This document shows, piece after piece, positions 26,935 through 35,510 of a stretch of DNA of 51,577 nt. How positions within the stretch are numbered: the stretch's first letter is position 1; the number at the start of each line of letters is the position of its first letter. The notes under the pieces are model-generated. The model was not told where the DNA came from. It did no database searches and saw only the letters and a list, made by a program, of their open reading frames with translations. Position numbers and translations under genes: made by a program. Source of the stretch: Huaxiibacter chinensis (GTDB taxonomy: Bacteria > Pseudomonadota > Gammaproteobacteria > Enterobacterales > Enterobacteriaceae); the NCBI RefSeq assembly GCF_022171985.1, contig NZ_JAJVHF010000018.1, positions 1 through 51,577 on the forward strand, given 5' to 3'.

Positions 26935-27666
26935 ATGGATGCTTTCAATCTGCTGTGGAGCATTACGGGGGTAGCTTTCATTATCCTTATTTTCGTCGTG
27001 TTGCTGTGTCTGTTGGGATTTATGACCTCTGCCATAGCGGAACGGCGGACTGCAAAGGCAATTGAATCTGGGCTTCCTGAAGAAGCTCAGGGGCTACTTA
27101 GTGATCTCACCTTTCAGTTGTCGGCTCATAGCACTACGCAGGTTGATCACATTCTCGTAGCCCCACATGGTATATACGTCATAGAGCAGAAAAACTACGT
27201 AGGCAAGCTCTACGGTACTCTGGAGGAAAGCCACTGGCGGAAATGGACTCAGTCCCGAACCCTCAAGTTGCAGAACCCGTTTAAGCAAAACCAGGGGCAC
27301 ATCAGGGCTATTCAGTCTGCTCTTAAGGCTAGAGAACTGGAATGTATCAATGTCGTCATCATAAACGGACGTTGTAAGTTTGATGGCATCAAGCCGGAAT
27401 GGTTATGTATGGGGATGGACGATTTTATCCATAAAGTCAAACAACGACGAGGGCTACGGTTGTTCACACCGGAGTCTGTTCAGCACATCTGTTCGGTGTT
27501 GAAGTCAACAAGGAAGTCGCCAGGGCTCTATACGGACCTTACTCATATTCATAACATAACGACAAAGTACAAAGCCCCGATGAAATTCGAGCAACGAGTA
27601 ACATACATTCTGCTCAACTTTATCCATTATCTGTGGGCAAGTCTGTTCACTAAGCAGAAGCCTTAG
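26935..27666 (+). CDS. Membrane-anchored NERD-domain protein (nuclease-like)
   Basis: 243 aa with a membrane helix at about 8-30 and a cytoplasmic NERD domain (about 50-155). NERD domains share the PD-(D/E)XK nuclease fold; the putative site Asp71 (TQVDHILV) and Glu84-Gln-Lys86 (YVIEQKNYVGKLYG) is intact. It begins one base after the peptidase stop and is the last gene of the operon; a terminator follows. A membrane nuclease at the mating pore could process or protect transferred DNA, or act on incoming DNA. That is inference from fold and place. Confidence 0.85.
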   Translation: MDAFNLLWSITGVAFIILIFVVLLCLLGFMTSAIAERRTAKAIESGLPEEAQGLLSDLTFQLSAHSTTQVDHILVAPHGIYVIEQKNYVGKLYGTLEESHWRKWTQSRTLKLQNPFKQNQGHIRAIQSALKARELECINVVIINGRCKFDGIKPEWLCMGMDDFIHKVKQRRGLRLFTPESVQHICSVLKSTRKSPGLYTDLTHIHNITTKYKAPMKFEQRVTYILLNFIHYLWASLFTKQKP

Positions 27667-27700
27667 CGCTCTATCATTGGTAAGGCTGTAAAATGTCTGC

Positions 27701-27734
27701 AAAAGGCCCCATCGGTAAATTGTTGGGGCTTTTT
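27701..27734 (+). terminator. Intrinsic terminator of the traI-traG operon
   Basis: GGCCCCA (27705-27711) pairs with TGGGGCT (27724-27730), followed by TTTTTC, with an A-run on the 5' side. It lies 35 bp after the NERD gene stop and closes the rightward transfer operon. Confidence 0.85.
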
Positions 27735-27952
27735 CTTTGCGTAGTTCTGATACGGTTTATCCTGTGGAGCATTATGGCCACCAGCCAGCTGGTGACTGGC
27801 CAACGCTTTGTATGACGTAGCCTACTCAGGGCAGGCTATTTTAGAGGGACCGATTTTTATCCGGGCTAATTTAGAAAGAGATAATTTGAACTTAGGCGGG
27901 CTGACCACCAGCAGAGAGGTAAATCACTAGCCGGTGATATTGACAGAAGTCG

Positions 27953-28306
27953 TCAGGGGTTTAACGCCGGAATATTTTGCCAGGCCTCCTGCAAGGTCTG
28001 CAAGACTTCTACAAGTGATAGTGACGGCCACAGGACTGTTTCCGTCATTATCACTCCAGGTGGCTCGCACTCTACTGGTACCAGAATTAAAACAACACGA
28101 GTTCCTTTTACCTGGTAGGCAAGGTTTACTGCCGGTTGGCGGTAGGAGGCCAGTACACCCTCACCATATTGAGCAGGGTTACTTGCCCAGTTCCGCACCA
28201 TTGCATACACCTGAGGCATATACCGACTATCCAGATCCCCTTTGGGCCGTCTGAACGGCACGATTTCTTCTGAGCGGTAGGTGGTCGTTGTTGTATTGGT
28301 TGTCAT
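27953..28306 (-). CDS. Hypothetical protein, 117 aa
   Basis: Start at the ATG at 28306, with GGGAGG 8 bp upstream; a GTG three codons earlier lies inside that site. Thr-rich N-terminus (MTTNTTTTTY), then a compact soluble domain with WASNPAQYGEGVLASYRQPAVNLAYQV and hydrophobic strands (VVLILVPVE). No family recognised. First of a series of small leftward genes that lie beyond the relaxase operon terminator. Confidence 0.6.
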   Translation of the reverse strand: MTTNTTTTTYRSEEIVPFRRPKGDLDSRYMPQVYAMVRNWASNPAQYGEGVLASYRQPAVNLAYQVKGTRVVLILVPVECEPPGVIMTETVLWPSLSLVEVLQTLQEAWQNIPALNP

Positions 28307-28371
28307 CTTTGTCACCTCCCCTGTTCGTCCATTTAGAGTTTTAAGCTGCTTTACACATCACACTCAACTGA

Positions 28372-28656
28372 TTATTTAAGCTGGTCATCGTCTCTGGCCA
28401 GCATAGCCCAACCATTCGCCTGGTTTTCGCGGGAGTAAGGATTCATTTCAAAATAACTATCTACCGCGTCGCTGTCCGCAACAGAACTGTTGTTAGCTCT
28501 CTTTGAACCCTGAACCACTACAGCATCAACCTCTGCGGCTTTCCCGTTGCGCTGTACCAGGATTTTAACCGTATTGGGCTTACGTCTTGCGAGCAGTTTG
28601 TTGGCGATAAAAAGCACAACAATCCAGGCCAAAAGCACGTATAAAAATGTATTCAT
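28372..28656 (-). CDS. Small single-helix membrane protein, unknown
   Basis: 94 aa with one N-terminal membrane helix (TFLYVLLAWIVVLFIANKLL), a basic stop-transfer (ARRKP) and an acidic cytoplasmic tail. AGGAGG lies 5 bp before the ATG. No family was recognised. It lies 65 bp upstream of the 117-aa gene on the same strand and may share its transcript. Confidence 0.65.
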   Translation of the reverse strand: MNTFLYVLLAWIVVLFIANKLLARRKPNTVKILVQRNGKAAEVDAVVVQGSKRANNSSVADSDAVDSYFEMNPYSRENQANGWAMLARDDDQLK

Positions 28657-29012
28657 AATGCCCTCCTTTGTATGTGATTATTATACCTGCTTCCATTGCA
28701 GGCCAAACAGGTTCGGTGCATGAAAAATAGACTTCTCTCCGGCGTATAGCAATCTACTTACTGATCTGTTTTCGTATCAAACTGTATGGCATAACCGAGG
28801 GGCGTACGTGGTGAGTCAGAAAGTTACTTTTCCGTAATAGTTAATTTCAGATCCTTCTTCCAGTTACGCTTCAGTATAAAACCGATACCCTCTAATTCAG
28901 CATCCTTCACGTTTAATACGCTTCACTTTAAGGCAGGGCTTTTCGGTTGAAATGAATTCTTTTTCCGGTTGCTGGACATGGGTTTCATCCTGATAGTTAA
29001 AGTTGCAGGCTA
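28657..29012. other. 356-bp intergenic region
   Basis: Holds one palindrome copy, AAAGTTACTTTT (28820-28831). A minus-strand frame of 28 codons (GTG 28910 to TAA 28824) ends with its stop inside the palindrome, as dsbC does. It reads KDAELEGIGFILKRNWKKDLK but has no ribosome site, so it is noted rather than called. Nothing else is seen. Confidence 0.4.
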
Positions 29013-29312
29013 TCAGTCACCACCACCACCTCCGTCACCTCCTCCACCGCCACCATCACAACCACCAGCTATGCTATTTTCACCATTACAATCACCTCCG
29101 AGGGGGTTCAAATGGCTGCTCCCCTGTAGATGGTGTCCTTGCCAGATCGAACCCGAACCAGCGCCTCCTGAGCGTCTTTGCTTGCCCTGAGGCAATTGTG
29201 CAGGCTCACCAGCACCGGCGGTACCAAAAATGTCCCGGGCAATTTTATAAAGAAGGTAAAAAGGTACGCCCAGCATCATAAAAAAGATTACTGAAAATAT
29301 TACACGTTCCAT
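29013..29312 (-). CDS. Small membrane protein with Gly/Asp-rich tail
   Basis: 99 aa. A membrane helix at the N-terminus (VIFSVIFFMMLGVPFYLLYKI) is followed by a Gly/Ser/Gln-rich linker and a striking C-terminal tail of Gly runs broken by Asp (pattern GCDG6DG5D). GGAGAT precedes the ATG by about 5 bp, so it looks expressed. Gly-rich tails like this occur in small conserved membrane proteins of unknown role. The matching plus-strand His/Pro-rich frames are shadows of the repeat. Confidence 0.6.
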   Translation of the reverse strand: MERVIFSVIFFMMLGVPFYLLYKIARDIFGTAGAGEPAQLPQGKQRRSGGAGSGSIWQGHHLQGSSHLNPLGGDCNGENSIAGGCDGGGGGGDGGGGGD

Positions 29313-29744
29313 TGATGATCTCCTGTCTTGTGAGAGACCAGTTATATCAGGGTGATTCAGTATTTCCGTTTAGAAAAGAGTACTAATTTGGCCCTGTTCG
29401 CTCTTAATTTGCCATCCGGGAAAAAGTCATAGGGATAGGCCTGCCAGAGTCAATAACTTCCAGTGATCTGGAGGAGACCCCGGCTCTCTGAGCCCTCATG
29501 GATGGTACGGCTTTACCCCTTGTAAACAGATTCACGTTCCGCAGGACAAACATCGACTACTGACGTCTCATATTTGCTGACGCTAATCCGACGTCTCATT
29601 GCCGTCTGCTTGTTTTCTTTAAAGGGTGTATTAGACGAATATCAAATCGGAATGGTAGGGGATGTGTGGGCACCATGCCCGGCCCTCTTTGAGCATCTGA
29701 GAGATTGGAGACCTAGCCGGGTAAGATAGCTACTTTCTTACGGG
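29313..29744. other. 432-bp intergenic region
   Basis: No credible gene on either strand. Contains a 10-bp direct repeat GACGTCTCAT at 29562 and 29590 (28 bp apart) and a GC-rich segment near 29460-29520. Probably carries the promoter for the Gly-tail membrane protein gene. Confidence 0.4.
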
Positions 29745-30113
29745 TTACCCTTCAAATCCAAAGACGAAACGGACGCTGCCGTTCTCCACGTGGAGACGCT
29801 TTACTTCTTCGACAAATTCCTGGATCACCTCTCCGGCGTTATCGGGTGGTATGGCTGACAAAATTTCTTCCGAAGTCAGCCATGAGTATGAATGTTCACC
29901 GAATAAATCATCATCTTCGGACGGTATATCATCAGGTAATCCGCGTAATGCGTGGATAAAAACTGCTGATGTGCTCGCCCTTTCACGATCTACATCAAAT
30001 CCGAGCCAGGCAAAGTGGAGATATGATCGGTCCCCTTTATAATTGCTTGATAAATTAATCCATTTACCAGGCTTTTCTTCCCTTTGAAATCGCCAGCAGA
30101 TATCAACGCCCAT
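29745..30113 (-). CDS. Hypothetical acidic protein, 122 aa
   Basis: Soluble, acidic and Trp-rich at the N-terminus (MGVDICWRFQREEKPGKWINL), with a loop DDIPSEDDDLFGEHSYSWLTSEEIL and a C-terminal helix and strand ending VRFVFGFEG. This is a type often seen in mobile-element protein families of unknown role. GGAG lies about 8 bp before the ATG. No catalytic motif was seen. Overall negative charge and small size are compatible with a DNA-mimic or anti-defence protein, but no homology supports that. Confidence 0.6.
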   Translation of the reverse strand: MGVDICWRFQREEKPGKWINLSSNYKGDRSYLHFAWLGFDVDRERASTSAVFIHALRGLPDDIPSEDDDLFGEHSYSWLTSEEILSAIPPDNAGEVIQEFVEEVKRLHVENGSVRFVFGFEG

Positions 30114-30338
30114 TAAGAAACTCCATTACTATCGTTCGTATGAGATAACTATCATTTCAGAATACTATGACTTCTTCCCGTATAGAACTAATCGCTCACG
30201 CCATTTAGCTACTTACTTTTTTTACGTACGCTTGCAGCGCAGTACCTTGAGAGAAGTAAGTAAGACTGGGCGAAGCCAACCGGTTCCGCCACCTCGCTCA
30301 CCGGCTTTTAGGCGTAAGCACTGAAGTCAGCCTCCATG

Positions 30339-30881
30339 CTAACTGGCGAGCCTGCGAAAGTCAGACTCGTTGTTATAAAGCGGCATATCGTAAGCAGTGT
30401 CTGAAATGAACATTCGGATCTGCTCAAGCGTCATGCCACAATGAAAACGGGTTACGCTCACATTGGCCCGGGGGAAGTCAGCACAAAATGCATTCAAAAC
30501 ATTCTCATGGACAATACCAATGTTGATTAACGCAGCTGGCCCGTTGTCACGGAAAGATACGACACGGAATCCCCCATACCAGCCTGACTGGGAGAAAAAT
30601 GAAAATGCACTCGTTGCCAGACCATTAGACAGGTCATAGCGCAATTTCCCGCTCAGAGACTGGCTGTCTCTGCTGTACACGCGATTAATGAAAATGCCGG
30701 GACCAACTTCTACCGGCTGCTTGTTGCTTGCTAAACACGGAAAGCCCACCAGCGAAACCTCCCTTTCTCCTAACCAGTTTACCTGATACCCGGCAGTGAG
30801 AAAGTCAGTCAGTTCTACGCCAGAAAGAGCATTAATGGCCGCAATATCGGTATCCAAAATATTTACGTTTTTCATATTCAT
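30339..30881 (-). CDS. Hypothetical protein, 180 aa
   Basis: A soluble protein with balanced composition and several strand-like stretches (EVSLVGFPCLA, GGFRVVSFRDNG, AALINIGIVHENVLNAF). There are two possible ATGs, at 30881 and 30875; a weak GATGAG site lies upstream of both. No family recognised. It stands alone, 225 bp from the next gene downstream, on the same strand as its neighbours. Confidence 0.55.
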   Translation of the reverse strand: MNMKNVNILDTDIAAINALSGVELTDFLTAGYQVNWLGEREVSLVGFPCLASNKQPVEVGPGIFINRVYSRDSQSLSGKLRYDLSNGLATSAFSFFSQSGWYGGFRVVSFRDNGPAALINIGIVHENVLNAFCADFPRANVSVTRFHCGMTLEQIRMFISDTAYDMPLYNNESDFRRLAS

Positions 30882-30942
30882 CTCATCTATATTCTAAAGT
30901 GCGTTTTTTGTCTATCAGCCCGAGGATTGAAAATTTGAATAT

Positions 30943-31380
30943 TTAATGTGACAGAAAAATACCTGTCACCTTTTCAAAAACTGCCTGCAATTGAATATCG
31001 AGAGAGTCCATTTTAAAATCCACCAGCTCAGCTTTATTATCGCAAACCGAATAAAAATAGGAGTCAAATGCGTCTGTATCTTCATCTTTAAAAATACGGA
31101 AGGAATTAATTTTATTATGCCCTTCAAATTCGGCATGAATACCATAGCGAACCGAGCCGTCATCGAACTGAACAACCCGTCGTACAGAATTAATCCGGAC
31201 GTACTGTTTTAAGGCCCTCGCGAAATCGGCATTTAACGCCAACGCTCGTAAGATTGAATCAGCGGTTTCATTCTGCTTTTTACGATCATATTCAAACATC
31301 CCACAGCCGGTGTTACGAAAGACCGGCTGAAGAGCATTAACCAGGTTGAAGGAATCCACGTTTCTGTCGTTTCTGTACAT
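30943..31380 (-). CDS. Hypothetical protein, 145 aa
   Basis: A soluble protein with a Phe-rich core and a central repeated strand pattern (RVVQFDDGSVRYGIHAEFEG, INSFRIFKDEDTDAFDSYFY). AGGAG lies 8 bp before the ATG. It begins 45 bp after the 98-aa gene on the same strand, so the two are probably co-transcribed. No family or catalytic motif recognised. Confidence 0.6.
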   Translation of the reverse strand: MYRNDRNVDSFNLVNALQPVFRNTGCGMFEYDRKKQNETADSILRALALNADFARALKQYVRINSVRRVVQFDDGSVRYGIHAEFEGHNKINSFRIFKDEDTDAFDSYFYSVCDNKAELVDFKMDSLDIQLQAVFEKVTGIFLSH

Positions 31381-31424
31381 GAGATATCTCCTGCCCCTCC
31401 GCTATACGAAGGGGCTTGATAGGG

Positions 31425-31721
31425 TTACTGCCAGGCTGCGATCACTTCTTCGCACTGGAAATGAGATAAGCACTGCTGGAGTAAAAGGGCCAGCACCGCT
31501 GTGTTAGGGACGCGATTGTTACACCACGCGTTGAATAGCAGCTGCCATGGACCGGCATAATACCCGGCCAGTTTCTTTTTTTGTTTATCTGTGCAGCAGC
31601 TGGAAATGGCCTGCTGATAAAGGCTTTCATTCTCGGCACCAGAGCGTTGTTGCAGTGCCTGATAAATATAGGAGTAGACAGAATCGGAGCAATTAGATGC
31701 ATAGGCCAGATTGGTTTTCAT
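31425..31721 (-). CDS. Hypothetical Cys-containing helical protein, 98 aa
   Basis: Helical, with six Cys (NCSDS, SSCCTDKQ, WCNN, QCLSHFQCEE), which may bind metal or form disulfides; there is no signal peptide. AGGAGG lies 5 bp before the ATG, so it is well translated. Followed by the 145-aa gene after 45 bp. No family recognised. Confidence 0.6.
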   Translation of the reverse strand: MKTNLAYASNCSDSVYSYIYQALQQRSGAENESLYQQAISSCCTDKQKKKLAGYYAGPWQLLFNAWCNNRVPNTAVLALLLQQCLSHFQCEEVIAAWQ

Positions 31722-31855
31722 AATACCTCCTGTGTTTTTGGGTATTATATAAAACTCCGACCTACTGGCTAATAACCCACACTGTAATTTCTTTTAAAAA
31801 CACAATAAATTTTCAAAATTGGACCAGTGTGGATTTAAGCGAGCAGTTTAAATCT

Positions 31856-32557
31856 TTATGAACTAGCTTTCAAAGAGGTTGGTTTTTCGGGAAGTTTTTT
31901 GCCAGACCAGCATGTTGTTTTTTTTTCTGTAGTGCAGATTAGCTGGTACCTGCCCCTTCTTACCTCTTTGAGCAATGACTGTTTGAAATATGGTAAGCCC
32001 AGTTCAAAAACCCAGTAACGACCGTCTGCAAAAACGACTGAATTTTCAACGCCATCCGAAGCCACCAAGGATGCATCATTAAGTAGACGTTCTTCATAAT
32101 GAAATGGTAATGAAAATGTCAGATATAACGCACAAAGTACAAAGATTCCTGTGAGACTAACTGCCAGTGAACCACAATAACCAGAATAAACATTTAAATT
32201 TCTTTTGATAAATTTCTCATGCAAGATTACAAGCAGACAGAATACACAAGCTACCAGCCCAAATCCTACATGCAGATAAAACTGTCTTATTTCATCATTC
32301 CAGACGATGTTGTCCCATTTCGTGCTTAAGATTGAACCCAACAAGGAGATAATAAAAGCGGCAATTTGAGAACTGATAAAGTAGGAGAAAGCTGACTTTG
32401 AAGTTATTTTTTTCATAGAAACAGGAACCTCTTTACCTCGTTCCTGATCAGAGAAAAGACACAAAACGCACCATGCGCAAAAAACTGCAAGTCCAGATGC
32501 AATAATCTCGCGTAAAAACATATTAAACGTTTCCGATAATGAATAAGTAATTACCAT
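31856..32557 (-). CDS. Four-helix inner-membrane protein, unknown
   Basis: 233 aa. Four predicted membrane helices: IIASGLAVFCAWCVLCLF, FSYFISSQIAAFIISLLGS, FYLHVGFGLVACVFCLLVIL and SLAVSLTGIFVLCALYLTF. A C-terminal domain of about 80 residues follows, with WVFELGLPYFKQSLLKEV and CTTEKKTTCW. GGAG precedes the ATG by about 5 bp. The GC content is lower than that of neighbouring genes. No transporter motif is visible; a signalling or exclusion role cannot be excluded. Confidence 0.55.
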   Translation of the reverse strand: MVITYSLSETFNMFLREIIASGLAVFCAWCVLCLFSDQERGKEVPVSMKKITSKSAFSYFISSQIAAFIISLLGSILSTKWDNIVWNDEIRQFYLHVGFGLVACVFCLLVILHEKFIKRNLNVYSGYCGSLAVSLTGIFVLCALYLTFSLPFHYEERLLNDASLVASDGVENSVVFADGRYWVFELGLPYFKQSLLKEVRRGRYQLICTTEKKTTCWSGKKLPEKPTSLKASS

Positions 32558-32871
32558 ATCCTCTCCGTAAGTCTACATATAATTCAGACGTGACAAATAA
32601 TTAAAGGCATTGCTATTCTATCATTATGCATTGCGTTTAAAATCATTTCTAATTCAGCAGAGTAGCGATACAGGCATTTCGCTATCCTAAAATCTGGTAG
32701 CTTTCCATTTCCTTGCTGAGATAAATCAAAATAATTCTATTTATTGCCTATTCGGATGCTGCAAAACCTTATAAATCCGGATGTATATCACTTAACAGTG
32801 AACCATTCGGTGACTTGCTCTCCGTGAGGTCCACCGGGTTTATCCAGTAGGGAACATTCTGCTTTTACCGT
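32558..32871. other. 314-bp intergenic region
   Basis: AT-rich at the left end, with no gene, hairpin with T-run or palindrome copy found. Presumably contains the promoter of the four-helix membrane protein gene and the 3' end of the transcript from 33153. Confidence 0.4.
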
Positions 32872-33153
32872 TTACTGCATACGCGAGCAGGAATTCTGTT
32901 GCAGTTCTGCATTTGCCTGCTTTTCCAGTGCTGTCATAACCCGGCGGAGCATCGCCAGAGCCTGAACAGGCGAGCTCCCAAACTGCACTTTCACTTCATC
33001 CGTATCATGATCCTGAATCAGGTCGAGGATGTTCACTTCGATCCCTGCCCCGTTTTCATCTTTTGCCGTGCACTGAATACTTACCCGGGTCACCGAATCC
33101 GTCAGGACTGGCAGTGGGTTAGTCTTGTCTACGTTGATAAAAGCCTTCTTCAT
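32872..33153 (-). CDS. Hypothetical protein, 93 aa
   Basis: Small and soluble, with strands (RVSIQCTAKDENG, EVNILDLI, EVKVQFGSSP) and a C-terminal helix ALAMLRRVMTALEKQANAELQ. AGGGG lies about 10 bp before the ATG. It lies 65 bp downstream of the ParB-like gene on the same strand and could be its operon partner, although it does not resemble ParA. The linker between them has a half copy of the dispersed palindrome (AAAAGTTAC). Confidence 0.6.
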   Translation of the reverse strand: MKKAFINVDKTNPLPVLTDSVTRVSIQCTAKDENGAGIEVNILDLIQDHDTDEVKVQFGSSPVQALAMLRRVMTALEKQANAELQQNSCSRMQ

Positions 33154-33218
33154 TGCCCTGTTTCCCCTTGTCCTGAAAAAGTTACCGACCCGTCCGGATG
33201 GAGGGGTCGGTCAGAAAA

Positions 33219-34403
33219 TCATGCCTGTCCCTTATTCATCTTCTCAGCATGCTTACGCAGGTACTCTTTCAGGTCAGCATGAGCATTGATGATATCGTTC
33301 ATTTCATCATTGGTCAGAACAAGCGTGTAAGTATCAGTGCTGACAGATTCACCTTCTTTAAGCTTGGCTTCTTCAGCAATACGTTCAAAAATCGGGATCG
33401 CGGTGTCGGCAATGACGGTCACGGTCTTTTTGTTCAGAACGCTGGACATGGATGGTGCTTTACCTGCCGGGTTCTGTTTAGGAGCGCTGTCCTTTGGAGC
33501 CGGAGCTGGTTCCTGTACCGGTGGCGTAACCAGCGTCTCTGTATTGCTTTCATCATTCAGTTGATCCGGTACCGGGGTGTTAACGGTAGCATTACCTGCC
33601 GGTTGCTCATCACCGGAGTTTTCCGGAGTCTGCGGATCTGCCATGCGCTCTTCTACCTTGGCAGCTTTGACGAATTTCAGCGTGTTTTTCGTCGCTTTAC
33701 CATAGATGGAGATCGCCTTGTTGATGTTATCTACCGCATCCTCACCGCTGTACATATACTCGTCCAGCGCAACGTACATGCTCACCTGATCGCTCACAAG
33801 CATGGTCTGTAGTTCAGAAGGCAGGTCCAGTACGCGAACCATCTGGCGAAGATGCTGCTCTGATTTACCACGTTTTTTTGCCAGTTCCGCAAAGGTCTTA
33901 GGCTCTTCTTTATCTTCAACAAGACGCTTAATTGAAAGCGCTTCAGCTACGACAGACAGCGCCAGGTTGGAGTTGCCGGTCAGGGTGAAGAGTTCTGCTT
34001 TTGAAGCGCTACCGCGAAACTCTTCGCAGCGAATACGAGTAATGCGTTCACGCCCTTCTGCTTCCAGCTGGCGGTTTGCAATAGCGATGGAACGGATACG
34101 GCAAGCCCCCTGACGCAGTACAGGTACGCCATTAACCATCTGAACAACGATAGGCGTCACGCTGAACGGGTCTTCCATGTAGGCATCGGCCAGGCTGTTC
34201 AGGTGTTCCACAACGTGAGGCATTGAATAGTAGAGCTCGCCCATACCGGCCGTGCGGGTGTTAAAGCCTTCCTGCTCTACAACAACCGAAGGGTCAATGA
34301 TAAGGCCGTTACCTTTACGGGCACCGTTACCAGTGCGTTCCAGGTAACCACGAAGGCTGATTTCGTTGCTGTTGTTTTTTACTTCAGTTTCGATTGCGGA
34401 CAT
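33219..34403 (-). CDS. ParB-like DNA-binding protein
   Basis: 394 aa. The N-terminal half follows the ParB/Spo0J plan: a strand region with IVVQMVNGVPVLRQGACRIRSIAIAN (about 85-110, a degenerate GERR-like box), the helix ALSVVAEALSIKRLV and a helix-turn-helix at about 170-192 (FAELAKKRGKSEQHLRQMV). A Pro/Asn-rich linker (about 255-320) leads to a C-terminal domain. There is no adjacent ParA. Two full palindromes lie 90 and 217 bp upstream, which fits self-regulation or a partition site. It may be a KorB-like regulator rather than a partition protein. Confidence 0.75.
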   Translation of the reverse strand: MSAIETEVKNNSNEISLRGYLERTGNGARKGNGLIIDPSVVVEQEGFNTRTAGMGELYYSMPHVVEHLNSLADAYMEDPFSVTPIVVQMVNGVPVLRQGACRIRSIAIANRQLEAEGRERITRIRCEEFRGSASKAELFTLTGNSNLALSVVAEALSIKRLVEDKEEPKTFAELAKKRGKSEQHLRQMVRVLDLPSELQTMLVSDQVSMYVALDEYMYSGEDAVDNINKAISIYGKATKNTLKFVKAAKVEERMADPQTPENSGDEQPAGNATVNTPVPDQLNDESNTETLVTPPVQEPAPAPKDSAPKQNPAGKAPSMSSVLNKKTVTVIADTAIPIFERIAEEAKLKEGESVSTDTYTLVLTNDEMNDIINAHADLKEYLRKHAEKMNKGQA

Positions 34404-34819
34404 TTTTGTTCTCTCTTTTGGTTGGTTGTTTAACTGCGCTACAACACAACAATACCAGGTTCGACATTTTTTCTAATAGGTTGCACAGAAGAAAAAGTAA
34501 CTTTTCTTAAAAAAAATTCCTGAGACAATACTACTCGATCCGTCCGTTTTAAATCTTCACAACAGTGGGCCGTTTTTACGTTTAAGCAAAATAGCTGGTT
34601 CAGAAGGTGAGTCGGAGAGAAAAGTTACTTTTCCGGTTGTCTGGGCCAGTGATGAGAGAGTGGCAGGACAGGAATGGCTAAACCGGTGCGGGTCTCTTGT
34701 AAGTCGCAGGGGATTGAGGAGATATAGAGGTAAACCGGTACGTTCAGTTTTTGGATTGAGCCGGGCTTTTGGCCCGGGCTTAAGGAAGCGGAAATTTGAA
34801 CGAACTGGCAGGTAATGAT
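34404..34819. other. Regulatory region upstream of the ParB-like gene
   Basis: 416 bp without a gene. Contains two exact 13-bp palindromes, AAAAGTAACTTTT (34493-34505) and AAAAGTTACTTTT (34620-34632), the only place with two full-length copies within 150 bp. The promoter of the ParB-like gene should lie here. A good candidate for an operator or partition site. Confidence 0.55.
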
Positions 34820-34996
34820 TTATGCCGCCGACAGCTGGCCGTCAGTGCTTTGCTGTTCTGGTTTGACAGTTGGGGGATAACCGGCAGTTAGCCGCTGGCA
34901 TTCCGCATCACAGAAAGCCCTGAGGTTGCTGAAGACGGACTCCATGAAATCAGCATGAGCATACGAGTCTACAGGACGTGTCTTGTTATCTTTCAT
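34820..34996 (-). CDS. Hypothetical protein, 58 aa
   Basis: Start at 34996 (MKDNKTRPVDSYAHADFMES), because AGGAGA lies 5 bp upstream; the longer frame from 35050 lacks a site. A small helical protein (FMESVFSNLRAFCDAECQRL) with two Cys and a disordered Pro/Gln tail. No family recognised. Confidence 0.5.
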   Translation of the reverse strand: MKDNKTRPVDSYAHADFMESVFSNLRAFCDAECQRLTAGYPPTVKPEQQSTDGQLSAA

Positions 34997-35441
34997 CTTG
35001 TTCTCCTCAATCATTATTAAAACCAGCGGATTTAGTTCCTGGCGCTCCATCTGCTGACCGGCTTTCCCAGAGAGCAGCGATGTGTCGGGTTCTGTTTCTC
35101 ATTTTATCGTTTTCATCGGGCCCATCCGGCCGTATAAGAGACCGATTTGGCATGTTTAAGAAACGTACTGGCGACATTAAAAGCTGAGGTTGGCTTTGGA
35201 ATAAAAGGATACTTTTCCCGTTTGTCAGGTCTTTCGCTACCGCTGCACGATGATTCTGTCAGGCATTCTGCGCCCTCCTTGGCTGTACATCTTGAAACAA
35301 GCGGTGGGATGTTCCCTTCCCCCTGCTCACCGCAGAATAATTGGCAAGTCCCGACGGTCGTTCCGTACGAGCCGGGTCCAAATAATGAATAAATACAACG
35401 CCACTTCAATTGTATTGACAATAGAAGTTAGGAGGATCATA
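34997..35441. other. 445-bp region with no supported gene
   Basis: Several overlapping frames exist on both strands, but none has a ribosome site or convincing composition. It is the divergent promoter region between the 58-aa gene and the rightward run starting at 35442, and includes a TTGACA at 35415. Nothing further is seen. Confidence 0.4.
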
Positions 35442-35510
35442 GTGTCATTCATGGTGCGGCTTTCGCACCACCGCCCCGGCGGTACCGGGCAGAACTGGAG
35501 TACCTCATGA
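35442..35510 (+). CDS. 22-aa leader peptide coupled to the next gene
   Basis: A GTG start at 35442, 6 bp after GGAGG, opens a 22-codon frame (MSFMVRLSHHRPGGTGQNWS). Its TGA overlaps the ATG of the 314-aa gene (TCATGA). A strong ribosome site and stop-start overlap suggest translational coupling of the downstream gene. The second half coincides with a GGTACCG-containing GC-rich stretch that could fold. Confidence 0.5.
   Translation: MSFMVRLSHHRPGGTGQNWSTS

Noticed and set aside
28824..28910. 28-codon minus-strand frame ending inside a palindrome
   Set aside because: Stop position mimics dsbC, but there is no ribosome site and the frame is too short to support alone.
28969..29281. His- and Pro-rich plus-strand frames
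   Set aside because: They are the opposite-strand shadow of the Gly/Asp tail of the 29013-29312 gene; no ribosome sites.
33176..33186. AAAAGTTACCG as a further palindrome copy
   Set aside because: Only the left half matches; likewise AAAAGTAACGA near 17757.
33198..33812. 204-aa plus-strand frame opposite the ParB-like gene
   Set aside because: Antisense to a clear coding gene, with odd Phe/Arg-rich composition and no ribosome site.
35147..35510. Plus-strand frames of 81 and 86 aa upstream of the leader peptide
   Set aside because: Poor composition and no ribosome sites; only the last 22 codons of the second frame, with their own strong site, are credible.
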